Shown here: positions 7,048-12,900 of the stretch, in pieces | How the letters are laid out: the number at the start of each line of letters is the position of its first letter | How positions within the stretch are numbered: position 1 is the first letter of the stretch | Assembly: GCA_964580435.1 (NCBI GenBank) | Contig: CAZOKP010000075.1 | Location: 1 to 12,900 of the forward strand | Reading direction: 5' to 3' | Source of the DNA: CAZKEW01 sp964580435 | Lineage (GTDB): Bacteria; Acidobacteriota; Aminicenantia; Aminicenantales; UBA8522 | Length of the DNA stretch: 12,900 nt | The notes under the pieces: generated by a model | The model's input: the letters and a program-made list of their open reading frames with translations, nothing else | Told to the model about the DNA's origin: nothing | Databases searched by the model: none | Translations under genes and position numbers: made by a program

Positions 7048-8163
7048 TTAGACTCCCAGGTCCGACCGGAGCTGGAGATAGCGGATGATATCGGTCCGGC
7101 AGATGATTCCTTCGATCCTGTCTCCCTTCATGACAGGCACCTGGTGGATATTTTTCGTGGCCAGGCTGGCGAGAATCTTGTTGCCGTCGGCATCGGGGGT
7201 TACCGCCTCCAGCCGCTCCCGCGGCGTCATAATGTCTTTCACCTTGGACTCCGGCCATTTTTCCTTGGGCGTCTGCTTGACATCTTCGAGACAGACAATC
7301 CCCTTGAGCTCTCCGTCATCGCTGACCAGAAAGACGCGCTCCTTCTTTTTGAGGATGTAGTGATCGACCAGGTCCTGGACCGAAAGATCCCCAGGAATGG
7401 TCTCGAAATCCTTGCTCATCAGGTCCTCGGCCTTCATCCCCTGCAAAACGCTTTTGATCATCACCTCGCTGTAGCCGCTGACGGCGGCGTTGTAAAGAAA
7501 CCAGCCGATGAGAATCCACCACAATCCCGAAAGGCCGCCGCGCAGGAACTCGAAGATGCCCAGGAAAATAAGGAGAAAGGCAATTCCCTGCCCGGCCAAT
7601 GAAGCGACGCGGGTGGCCTTTTTCAGATTGCCTGTTACTTTCCAGAGAATGGAGCGCAAAACCCGGCCGCCGTCCATGGGAAACCCGGGGATCAGGTTAA
7701 AAATACCCAGGGCTGTGTTTATCACAGCCAAGTAAGTGGCGGATGCCGCCAGGGGCACGCTCACGCTTTTCAGCCAAAGCGAAAGGAGAAAGAAAAGGAA
7801 GGCGATGACGAAGCTCGACGTCGGTCCAACAATCGCCATGGCAAATTCTTTCAGCGGTTCCTTGGGCTCTTCTGCAATCTGAGACACTCCACCCAGTATG
7901 AAAAGCGTAATGCTCCGGACCTTCTCGCCTTGCTTCAAAGCGACCACGGAATGGGCGAGTTCGTGGGCAAGGACCGACGCAAAAACGAGAAGACTGGTCA
8001 GAAGGCCCATGACCCAATAGAGAGTGCGCGCCCAGGCAGGATAGGCTCTGGGGAAATAACTTCCGGCCAGAACCCAGGTGAAGAGGATAAAAATAACCAG
8101 CCAGCTCGAATCGATATGGATTTCGATTCCGAAAATCTTTCCCAAACGCCACGTATGTTTCAT
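7048..8163 (-). CDS. Site-2 protease family zinc metalloprotease with CBS pair
   Basis: This is a polytopic intramembrane metalloprotease (M50B, the SpoIVFB/Rv-type subgroup with CBS domains), 371 residues. Hydrophobic segments occur around 20-36, 47-66, 105-130 and 140-160, with another after 188. The zinc motif H67-E68-L-A-H71 lies in a membrane segment. The third ligand is in F-N-L-I-P-G-F-P-M-D164-G-G. After the last membrane segment, two CBS domains fill about 240-371 (I-M-T-P and H-Q-V-P-V-M motifs visible) and may sense adenine nucleotides. GGAGG sits 7 nt ahead of the ATG. The substrate is unknown; in related systems it is an anti-sigma factor or membrane-bound regulator, but no such gene is nearby. 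It follows a 103-nt spacer containing a large palindrome. Confidence 0.92.
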   Translation of the reverse strand: MKHTWRLGKIFGIEIHIDSSWLVIFILFTWVLAGSYFPRAYPAWARTLYWVMGLLTSLLVFASVLAHELAHSVVALKQGEKVRSITLFILGGVSQIAEEPKEPLKEFAMAIVGPTSSFVIAFLFFLLSLWLKSVSVPLAASATYLAVINTALGIFNLIPGFPMDGGRVLRSILWKVTGNLKKATRVASLAGQGIAFLLIFLGIFEFLRGGLSGLWWILIGWFLYNAAVSGYSEVMIKSVLQGMKAEDLMSKDFETIPGDLSVQDLVDHYILKKKERVFLVSDDGELKGIVCLEDVKQTPKEKWPESKVKDIMTPRERLEAVTPDADGNKILASLATKNIHQVPVMKGDRIEGIICRTDIIRYLQLRSDLGV

Positions 8164-8179
8164 CCTTGTCCCTCCTCTC

Positions 8180-8255
8180 TAACGAACAAGGGGCTTCTTC
8201 GAACGCCCTTCGCAGTTCTCCCTTTGGGGGCGGATCTGTCCCTTGCCGTTCGTTA
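8180..8255. repeat. 76-nt stepped palindrome between diiron erythrin 2 and the protease gene
   Basis: The outer arms TAACGAAC (8180-8187) and GTTCGTTA (8248-8255) pair perfectly. Inside them AAGGG (8188-8192) pairs with CCCTT (8240-8244), and CGCCC (8204-8208) with GGGCG (8228-8232). It occupies most of the 103-nt spacer. No U-tract follows it on the minus strand. It may attenuate or separate transcription, or be a dispersed palindromic repeat. The arm TAACGAACAA plus GGGCTT recurs at 2834-2851, beside the other erythrin gene. Confidence 0.55.
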
Positions 8256-8266
8256 TTTAACGGCAG

Positions 8267-8776
8267 CTAGGGGCCGATATGAAAAAGGTCTTGGCCGAGA
8301 TGAAAATCCTCCACGTCATAGTAGTCGGGGAACCGGCTCAGAAGATCGATTTCCGCTTTGATCAAAAAATAATGACTTCGTTCCACGCGGCTCAAGTACT
8401 CGAGTATTTTCTTACTGGCCGCATCCTCGACCTTTTTCCTGGCATCGGCGTAGAATTCCTCGGCAAACTTTTCCGCCGCGAGAGCGACTTTAAAGAGGTC
8501 AAGGATAGAACTTTTTTCGTCCAGCGTGACGGGCAGGCGGGGCCGGACGAGCTTCTCCGGGACTCTGAGTTCACGGTCAGGGAAACGCTCGCCATAAAGC
8601 CGTTCCAAGATTTTCCTGTGCTTTTTTTCTTCGAGGACAAGGAATTTCAGCTTTTGCTGGAGGAGAATATTCTTCACTCTGTCGAGAATCTTCGAATAAA
8701 AATTCGCCGCTTCAATCTCTGACCGAATGGCTGCAGCCAAGACTTCATAGGGTCGCAGGTTCGGGTCTAAGGCCAA
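8267..8776 (-). CDS. Rubrerythrin-like/ferritin-like diiron protein (paralog 2)
   Basis: This is a 169-residue four-helix diiron protein without a rubredoxin domain. The complete ligand set is E20-x6-Y27, E50-x2-H53 (L-E-E-K-K-H), E102-x6-Y109 and E132-x2-H135 (V-E-R-S-H). It is paralogous to the gene at 2244, sharing R-V-K-N, E-E-K-K-H and L-E-Y-L-S along with the helix layout. Translation starts at TTG 8776; no ATG is in frame nearby, and a strong AGGAGG lies 6 nt ahead. It sits 34 nt downstream of rubrerythrin, which supports a shared role in peroxide or iron handling. Whether it acts as a peroxidase, oxidase or iron store cannot be told from sequence. Confidence 0.88.
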   Translation of the reverse strand: MALDPNLRPYEVLAAAIRSEIEAANFYSKILDRVKNILLQQKLKFLVLEEKKHRKILERLYGERFPDRELRVPEKLVRPRLPVTLDEKSSILDLFKVALAAEKFAEEFYADARKKVEDAASKKILEYLSRVERSHYFLIKAEIDLLSRFPDYYDVEDFHLGQDLFHIGP

Positions 8777-8782
8777 TTCAAG

Positions 8783-8788
8783 CCTCCT
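8783..8788 (-). promoter_or_regulatory. Shine-Dalgarno site supporting a TTG start
   Basis: AGGAGG on the minus strand lies 6 nt ahead of TTG 8776. There is no in-frame ATG or GTG near it, so this site identifies the unusual start of diiron erythrin 2. Confidence 0.65.
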
Positions 8789-8810
8789 CTCTTATTCTAA
8801 TACACCGGCC

Positions 8811-9314
8811 TCAAAATTTCACAAACTTCTCTTTCGGCGCGCCGCAGACGGGGCATTTGTCGGGCGCCTCACCCTCCATCGTGAAGCCGCAATTCGAGCA
8901 CACGTGGACGGGGAAATAGCCCAGATCCTTGTCCTTGCGCACGACCTCTTTGGCCCGCTTATAGAGCCCGGCATGGACTTTCTCTGCTCCCATGGCCCAG
9001 ACGAACATCGTCGCCGCCATTTTTTCCCCTTGATTTTCGGCGACCTTGATGTAGGCCGGGTACATCTCTTCGACTTCGAAATTCTCCCCGTTCTCGGCCG
9101 CCTGAAGATTCTCCGCCGTTTTCCCGATGCCGTTAAGGGTGCGCAGATGGTTGGTGGCATGGACCTGCTCGGCGTAGCTGTTGGCCCGGAAAAGGCGGGC
9201 GACATTGGAAAACTTCTCCTTCTCAGCCGCGTCGGCAAAGGCCAGGTATTTCATATGAGCTTGGCTTTCGCCGGCATACGCGTTCTTCAGGTGTTCTTCG
9301 GTCATCTTTTTCAT
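8811..9314 (-). CDS. rbr: Rubrerythrin
   Basis: Rubrerythrin is the cytosolic peroxide reductase of anaerobes, with a diiron four-helix bundle and a rubredoxin-like electron-transfer domain. At 167 residues it shows E16, E49-x2-H52, the E83/E93 helix and E111-x2-H114 as diiron ligands. The C-terminal Fe(SCys)4 site is C139-x2-C142 ... C154-x2-C157. A full AAGGAGG ribosome site (9320-9326) overlaps the nadA stop codon and sits 5 nt before the ATG, so translation is probably coupled to nadA. The downstream diiron erythrin gene is probably co-transcribed. No PerR-type operator was recognised. Confidence 0.95.
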   Translation of the reverse strand: MKKMTEEHLKNAYAGESQAHMKYLAFADAAEKEKFSNVARLFRANSYAEQVHATNHLRTLNGIGKTAENLQAAENGENFEVEEMYPAYIKVAENQGEKMAATMFVWAMGAEKVHAGLYKRAKEVVRKDKDLGYFPVHVCSNCGFTMEGEAPDKCPVCGAPKEKFVKF

Positions 9315-9324
9315 TTCGTCCTCC

Positions 9325-10236
9325 TTAAATTTTGATCATTCTTTCGATGGCTCCTCTCGCCCGCGCGCTGACCTCAGGGGGAACCACAATTTTGAATATC
9401 ATCTCCTCCAAGGCTCTCCAGACCTTGTGGAGGTTGATTTTTTTCATGTTCGAACACAGAGCCATCTCCTTGACCGGGTAGAAGGCCGTGGCGGGATTCT
9501 CTTTTTTCAGGCGGTAGATGATTCCCGCTTCTGTTCCGATGATGACTTCCTTCGCCCGCGTCTCCCGCGCCGCCTTGACCATATGGCCCGTGGAAAGCAC
9601 TTTATCGGCCAGGTCGATTACCTCAGGCCGGCATTCGGGATGAACCCAGACCTCGGCGCCGGGATACATCCTTTTTCTGGCCAGGACGTCGCTGGCATAA
9701 ATCCGGTTATGGATATAGCAGTAGCCGTCCCAGGCGATGATCTTTTTCCGAGTCAGCCGGGCCACATAGGCGGCCAGGTTCTTATCTGGGAGAAAAAGGA
9801 TTTCGTCGTCCTCGATTGAGTTCACGACCTTGACGGCGTTTGAGGAGGTACAACAGATATCCGACTCCGCCTTGACTTCGGCGGTTGTGTTGACATAGCT
9901 GACGACCTTTCTTCCGGGATATTTTTTCTTCCAGGCTCTGAGCTCCTCGGCGGTGATCATATCGGCCATCGGGCAGCCGGCCTCAAGGTCGGGGAGAAGA
10001 ACTGTTTTTTGGGGAGACAGGATAGCCGCCGTCTCGGCCATGAAATGGACGCCGCAGAAGACGATGACCTCGGCCTCCGCGGCGGCCGCCTGCTGGCTCA
10101 ATCCCAGGGAATCGCCGGTGTAATCAGCGACATCCTGGACCTCGCCAATCTGATAGTTATGGGCCAGGATGACGGCTCTCTTTTCGCTCTTGAGCGTCTG
10201 AATCCTTTCCCCGACTTGCTCTTTGGTTAGTCCCAT
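9325..10236 (-). CDS. nadA: Quinolinate synthase A
   Basis: NadA condenses iminoaspartate with dihydroxyacetone phosphate to quinolinate in de novo NAD synthesis, using a 4Fe-4S cluster. The 303 residues match the compact Thermotoga/archaeal-type enzyme. The three cluster cysteines are placed at C88 (E-A-G-C-P-M-A-D), C173 (G-Y-C-Y-I-H) and C261 (A-L-C-S-N-M-K-K). Substrate-site motifs A-H-N-Y-Q near 25-29 and C-T-S-S-N-A near 129-134 are intact. It lies 12 nt after the tusA-like gene and 10 nt before rubrerythrin. No nadB or nadC is present, so iminoaspartate must come from an enzyme encoded elsewhere. The placement fits an oxygen-sensitive client gene grouped with Fe-S assembly genes. Confidence 0.96.
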   Translation of the reverse strand: MGLTKEQVGERIQTLKSEKRAVILAHNYQIGEVQDVADYTGDSLGLSQQAAAAEAEVIVFCGVHFMAETAAILSPQKTVLLPDLEAGCPMADMITAEELRAWKKKYPGRKVVSYVNTTAEVKAESDICCTSSNAVKVVNSIEDDEILFLPDKNLAAYVARLTRKKIIAWDGYCYIHNRIYASDVLARKRMYPGAEVWVHPECRPEVIDLADKVLSTGHMVKAARETRAKEVIIGTEAGIIYRLKKENPATAFYPVKEMALCSNMKKINLHKVWRALEEMIFKIVVPPEVSARARGAIERMIKI

Positions 10237-10248
10237 GCCCGGCTCCGT

Positions 10249-10482
10249 TTATTCCTTCACCTTTCTGATATAGACACGGATGACGCCGTCCTCCTCTTCC
10301 ATCCCAAGATACTCCTGCCCGCTCATCCTGCACCAGGCCGGCATGTCTCCCTTGATCCCTTCATCCGTGGAGGTGATCTCCAGGACCTGGCCGACTTTCA
10401 TCTCCTTGATTTTTTTGGCCGTCTGGATTATCGGGACGGGACAAAGAAGCCCAAAACAGTCCAGTTTTATGTCAGCGTTCAT
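10249..10482 (-). CDS. TusA-family sulfur carrier/sulfurtransferase
   Basis: This is a small 77-residue protein of the TusA/SirA/YeeD fold. The signature L-D-C9-F-G-L-L-C14-P-V-P carries the sulfur-accepting cysteine C14, and the rest fits the beta-alpha-beta-alpha-beta-beta pattern. TusA proteins carry persulfide sulfur between donors, such as a cysteine desulfurase or rhodanese, and acceptors. Here it sits 68 nt after the nifU-like gene and 12 nt ahead of nadA. GAGG-type bases precede the ATG. Because the NifS-like protein upstream lacks its PLP lysine, this carrier may be part of an alternative sulfur route; that is inference. The specific subfamily cannot be assigned, so no symbol is given. 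Confidence 0.9.
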   Translation of the reverse strand: MNADIKLDCFGLLCPVPIIQTAKKIKEMKVGQVLEITSTDEGIKGDMPAWCRMSGQEYLGMEEEDGVIRVYIRKVKE

Positions 10483-10550
10483 CCCTTTCCTCGGAGTCTC
10501 GAAGAATCAACCGCTGCGGGCATTGCCGGCCAAAGCGCAGAGAGACGTCG

Positions 10551-11120
10551 TCAATGATGCTCGAGCTCGGCCCCGCAGGAAACGCACTTTTCTTCATCCT
10601 TTTTGGTGAAGTTGCCGCAGTGCGGGCACTCTTCAAGCTCAACGTGGCAGTGCCCGCAAACCTCTTCAATCCCTTCAATCGGCCCCTCGCAATAGGGGCA
10701 ATAGCATTTTCCTTCTGCAGGCGCTCCTGCCACCTTCTCCCCTCTGGCCAAGGCCAGTTTTTTCTTGTAGTCTTCGATGGCGACGTGAAGCGCATCCGCT
10801 CCCAGGTTCGAGCAATGGAGCTTGTTTTTCGGCAGTCCGCCCAGTTCCTCGGCCACGGTTGTGTTGGTGATTTTCATGGCCTCTTCCAGGGTCTTTCCCA
10901 TGGCCATCTCGGTCACCATGCTGGACACGGCGATGGCCGCACCGCAGCCGAATGTCTGAAATTTGATATCCGCGAGCCGGTTATCTTTGACCTTGATATA
11001 AAAGGTCATCATGTCGCCGCACACAGGGTTCCCCACCTGGCCGACGCCGTCGGCATCTTTAATGACCCCGACGTTACGGGGATTCTGAAAATGGTCCATG
11101 ACTTTTTCGCTGTAGATCAT
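10551..11120 (-). CDS. NifU/IscU-like Fe-S scaffold with C-terminal double zinc ribbon
   Basis: The N-terminal domain (1 to about 125) is an IscU/NifU-N scaffold on which Fe-S clusters are built. It has three ligand cysteines, C34 (G-N-P-V-C-G-D, with conserved D36), C59 (T-F-G-C-G) and C103 (L-H-C-S-N-L). The HscA-recognition motif LPPVK of proteobacterial IscU reads L-P-K-N-K here. After an Ala/Gly-rich linker (about 126-138), residues 139-189 hold C139 and two four-cysteine knuckle pairs: C141/C144 with C155/C158, and C165/C168 with C179/C182. Together these look like a double zinc ribbon (or rubredoxin-like sites), in place of the ferredoxin domain of classical NifU. The ATG overlaps the nifS-like stop (ATGA), so the two proteins are translationally coupled. 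The total of 189 residues exceeds the usual 125-150 of IscU. Confidence 0.93.
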   Translation of the reverse strand: MIYSEKVMDHFQNPRNVGVIKDADGVGQVGNPVCGDMMTFYIKVKDNRLADIKFQTFGCGAAIAVSSMVTEMAMGKTLEEAMKITNTTVAEELGGLPKNKLHCSNLGADALHVAIEDYKKKLALARGEKVAGAPAEGKCYCPYCEGPIEGIEEVCGHCHVELEECPHCGNFTKKDEEKCVSCGAELEHH

Positions 11121-12298
11121 GTCTTGCTCTCCTCCAAAAATTTCGTGTACAAGGGCGACATCTTCCTCAGCCTCTCAATGATAGGCGGAAAGACATCCAA
11201 AAGATAATCGATGTCTTTCCCTGTGGCCGATTCGATCAAACTGAAAACCAGCGAACCCTGGGCCAGGGCATGGTCGATTCCCATGGCCAGAAGCACATGC
11301 GATGCCTTGAGAGCCCGTGATGTGCAGGCCGACCCGCTCGAGGCGGCGATGCCCTTCATGTCCAGGTTCAACAGCATGGCCTCCCCCTCGATGAATTCAA
11401 AACAAAAGCTGGCGTGATGAGGAAGTCGCTTCTCCCTGTGTCCGGTGAGGACAACATGTTCCACTCTTCGGGGAAGGAGGTCGATCAGTTTGTCCCGCAG
11501 AGGCCTCATTTTCTCCATCCGCTCGGACAGTCTCGCCGCAGCAATCTCGGCGGCTTTTCCCAGGCCGACGATTCCGACCACATTCTCCGTGCCGGCGCGA
11601 CGTCCGCCCTCCTGAATTCCTCCGTCGATGAACGGCAGGATCCTGGCCCCTTTTTTGAGAAAAAGAGCCGCGCTTCCTTTGGGTCCGTAGAATTGGTCGG
11701 CCGCCAGACTCAAGGCATCGACACCAAGGTCCTTGACATCAACAGGGAGATTCCCCACCGCAGCGACGGCATCGGTATGAAGAGGAACGCCCAAAGACCG
11801 GCAGAATTTAGCGACCTCGGCCACCGGCTCTAGTGTCCCCACTTCACTGTTGGCCAGCATGACGGAAACGAGCACCGTCTCTTTTTTTATCGCTTTCCTA
11901 ACGTCCTCGGGGTCAATCAACCCTTGTTTGTCCACCGGCACCAAAGTGGCTGAGAACCCGAATTTTTCCAGGCTCTTGGCGGAATGCAGGACGGATTGGT
12001 GTTCTATCGCGGAGAGGACGATGTGGCTTCCCTTTTCTCTCCGGGCCAGGCTTATGCCCTTGACGGCAAAATTATTGGCTTCGGAGCCGGAGGAAGTGAA
12101 GAAAACCTCGCTCTGGTCGGCCCCGATAAGACCGGCCACCTGAGAGCGAGCTTCCTCCACGGCCTCGAGAGCCTCCTGGCCGCTGGAATGAAGACTCTGG
12201 GGATTGCCGTACTTTTCCCCAAGATACGGCAGCATGGCTTCAAGGACACCGGGGTCCAGAGGAGTGGCCGCGATATGGTCGAGATAAACCCGTTTCAT
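11117..12298 (-). CDS. NifS/IscS-like protein lacking the PLP lysine (pseudo-cysteine desulfurase)
   Basis: This is a fold-type I class V aminotransferase homolog of 393 residues, collinear with NifS/IscS. Conserved parts include Y-L-D-H, Y-G-N-P, the S-G-S-E-A-N-N loop, H100 (stacks on PLP in IscS), N150, D176, R-R-A-G-T-E-N, and the persulfide loop S-S-G-S-A-C325-T-S. The PLP Schiff-base position is lost: the canonical S-A-H-K before Y-G-P-K-G reads A-A-D201-Q202 (Q202 codon CAA at 11693-11695). The PLP-contacting Gln after the conserved Asp is A179. The substrate-binding Arg of S-I-R-F-S-L is V351, and D-H-N-A-T-T-P reads D-H-I-A-A-T-P. Normal PLP-dependent cysteine desulfuration is therefore unlikely. 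The Archaeoglobus fulgidus IscS is known to lack this lysine too, and its loop cysteine can ligate a cluster held by IscU. It overlaps nifU-like by 4 nt and follows nfu by 29 nt. Confidence 0.93.
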   Translation of the reverse strand: MKRVYLDHIAATPLDPGVLEAMLPYLGEKYGNPQSLHSSGQEALEAVEEARSQVAGLIGADQSEVFFTSSGSEANNFAVKGISLARREKGSHIVLSAIEHQSVLHSAKSLEKFGFSATLVPVDKQGLIDPEDVRKAIKKETVLVSVMLANSEVGTLEPVAEVAKFCRSLGVPLHTDAVAAVGNLPVDVKDLGVDALSLAADQFYGPKGSAALFLKKGARILPFIDGGIQEGGRRAGTENVVGIVGLGKAAEIAAARLSERMEKMRPLRDKLIDLLPRRVEHVVLTGHREKRLPHHASFCFEFIEGEAMLLNLDMKGIAASSGSACTSRALKASHVLLAMGIDHALAQGSLVFSLIESATGKDIDYLLDVFPPIIERLRKMSPLYTKFLEESKT

Positions 12299-12327
12299 GC
12301 GTTCAAGCCCCTTCCGGCCGCTCTTTC

Positions 12328-12546
12328 TCAGATGGCCACGACTTCTTTGATGTCCGGGACCTCTTTTTTCAAGATACGCTCGATCCCCATTTTGAGTGTC
12401 ATTTGAGACATGGGGCAGCCGCCGCAGGCTCCCGTGAGCTTAACCTTGACCACGCCATCTTGAACATCCACAAGTTCAACGTTGCCGCCGTCGGCCATCA
12501 GGGCAGGCCGGATCTTGTTCAAGGCCGCTTCCACTTTTTCTTTCAT
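12328..12546 (-). CDS. NifU C-terminal (Nfu) domain Fe-S protein
   Basis: This is a 72-residue stand-alone Nfu domain, a late-acting Fe-S carrier or scaffold that binds a cluster between two subunits through a C-x2-C motif. C41 and C44 are visible in G-A-C-G-G-C-P-M-S. The upstream R-P-A-L-M-A-D-G-G-N-V-E-L segment is typical of the family. AAGGAG sits 8 nt ahead of the ATG. It lies 39 nt after korB and 29 nt before the nifS-like gene. Classical NifU fuses scaffold, ferredoxin and Nfu domains; here Nfu is a separate gene. Confidence 0.94.
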   Translation of the reverse strand: MKEKVEAALNKIRPALMADGGNVELVDVQDGVVKVKLTGACGGCPMSQMTLKMGIERILKKEVPDIKEVVAI

Positions 12547-12585
12547 CGTAGACTCCTTTTTGACTCCTTAACCACTATAGCTTTC

Positions 12586-12900
12586 TTACCCGAATTTTTC
12601 CATGATTTTTTCAAGGCTTGGCCGGTCCGGAGACAGGTCGTTGAAGGCAATTGGCTTATCCTTATCGGGAAGGGCGAGGTCCTCGAAAGCCGGCTTCTCT
12701 TCTTCGTAGATCAATCCCGTGGCGATTTTCTCCGGGTGCTCGAGGGCTTCCCAGGCTTTGTTCTTATCCTTCGGGCTGTATCCGGGGACGATGTCGACGT
12801 GGAAAATATTCTTTCTGAACCACTCGTAGGAATTGACCTTGTTGTGGGTCACGCAGGGGCTGAGCACTTCGACCAGGGCGAATCCCCTGTGCTTCATCGC
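12586..12900 (-). CDS. korB: 2-oxoacid:ferredoxin oxidoreductase beta subunit, C-terminal part
   Basis: The last 104 codons of a gene that runs off the window edge. The segment A-L-V-E-V-L-S-P-C-V-T-H-N followed by N-S-Y-E-W-F-R matches the C-terminal region of the thiamine-pyrophosphate-binding beta subunit of 2-oxoglutarate or other 2-oxoacid:ferredoxin oxidoreductases (KorB/VorB type). This enzyme oxidatively decarboxylates 2-oxoacids to acyl-CoA, reducing ferredoxin. The thiamine-binding motif is outside the window, so the substrate is uncertain and the symbol is provisional. The stop is 39 nt before nfu, so the Fe-S genes may be read from the oxidoreductase operon. Confidence 0.85.
   Translation of the reverse strand, partial: AMKHRGFALVEVLSPCVTHNKVNSYEWFRKNIFHVDIVPGYSPKDKNKAWEALEHPEKIATGLIYEEEKPAFEDLALPDKDKPIAFNDLSPDRPSLEKIMEKFG

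Noticed and set aside
6481..7602. 373-codon plus-strand open frame opposite nth and the site-2 protease gene
   Set aside because: It is a shadow of GC-rich coding sequence, spans two real genes and shows no protein family features.
11690..11700. Sequencing error as the cause of the missing PLP lysine
   Set aside because: The His before it, the PLP-contacting Gln and the substrate Arg are also lost at separate places, while the frame and other motifs are intact, so one error cannot explain it.
1..12900. CRISPR array, tRNA, rRNA, insertion sequence or toxin-antitoxin pair
   Set aside because: I looked for regularly spaced repeats, cloverleaf-like segments, transposase motifs and small paired genes and found none that hold up.

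Overview
The window is a piece of a draft bacterial scaffold, with two runs of exactly 100 N. It has moderately high GC and dense, short-spaced genes. The gene content points to an anaerobe or microaerophile: a 2-oxoacid:ferredoxin oxidoreductase subunit, NifS/NifU/Nfu-type Fe-S assembly, a TusA-like protein, quinolinate synthase, rubrerythrin, two further rubrerythrin-like diiron proteins and an AmrS-type radical SAM enzyme. The phylum cannot be fixed from sequence alone. An uncultured anaerobic lineage of the Aminicenantes/Acidobacteriota kind is a low-confidence guess.

Layout. Bases 1-190 hold no recognisable gene but are rich in inverted repeats. A plus-strand polX (PHP-type family X DNA polymerase) follows at 251-1957 behind a likely sigma70 promoter. 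The spacer 1958-2243 carries a roughly 100-nt imperfect palindrome and a promoter for a plus-strand diiron erythrin gene, whose 3' end lies in the first N gap (2729-2828). Facing it on the minus strand is an archease-rtcB operon (4706-2850), the RNA ligase RtcB and its activator. Upstream of archease is the second N gap (4726-4825). Beyond that gap is the C-terminal part of a plus-strand YkgJ-family Zn/Fe-chelating protein, which runs convergently into the long minus-strand block.

From 12900 down to 5360 everything is on the minus strand with short spacers or ATGA overlaps: korB (partial) - nfu - nifS-like - nifU-like - tusA-like - nadA - rubrerythrin - diiron erythrin 2 - site-2 protease with CBS pair - nth - amrS. 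The block joins Fe-S assembly genes, Fe-S client enzymes (NadA, Nth, AmrS, and the KorB oxidoreductase) and oxygen/peroxide defence (rubrerythrins). The spacers of 103 nt (8164-8266) and 68 nt (10483-10550) may split it into two or three transcription units.

The most notable observation is that the NifS-like protein keeps the persulfide-loop cysteine (C325) but has lost the PLP-binding lysine. The canonical His-Lys before Y-G-P-K-G reads Asp-Gln here. It has also lost the Gln that contacts PLP and the substrate-binding Arg. It therefore looks like a pseudo-cysteine desulfurase, comparable to the lysine-less IscS of Archaeoglobus fulgidus. It is translationally coupled to a NifU/IscU scaffold carrying an unusual C-terminal double zinc ribbon, with a TusA-like protein next door. 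This suggests Fe-S assembly with a non-PLP sulfur source.
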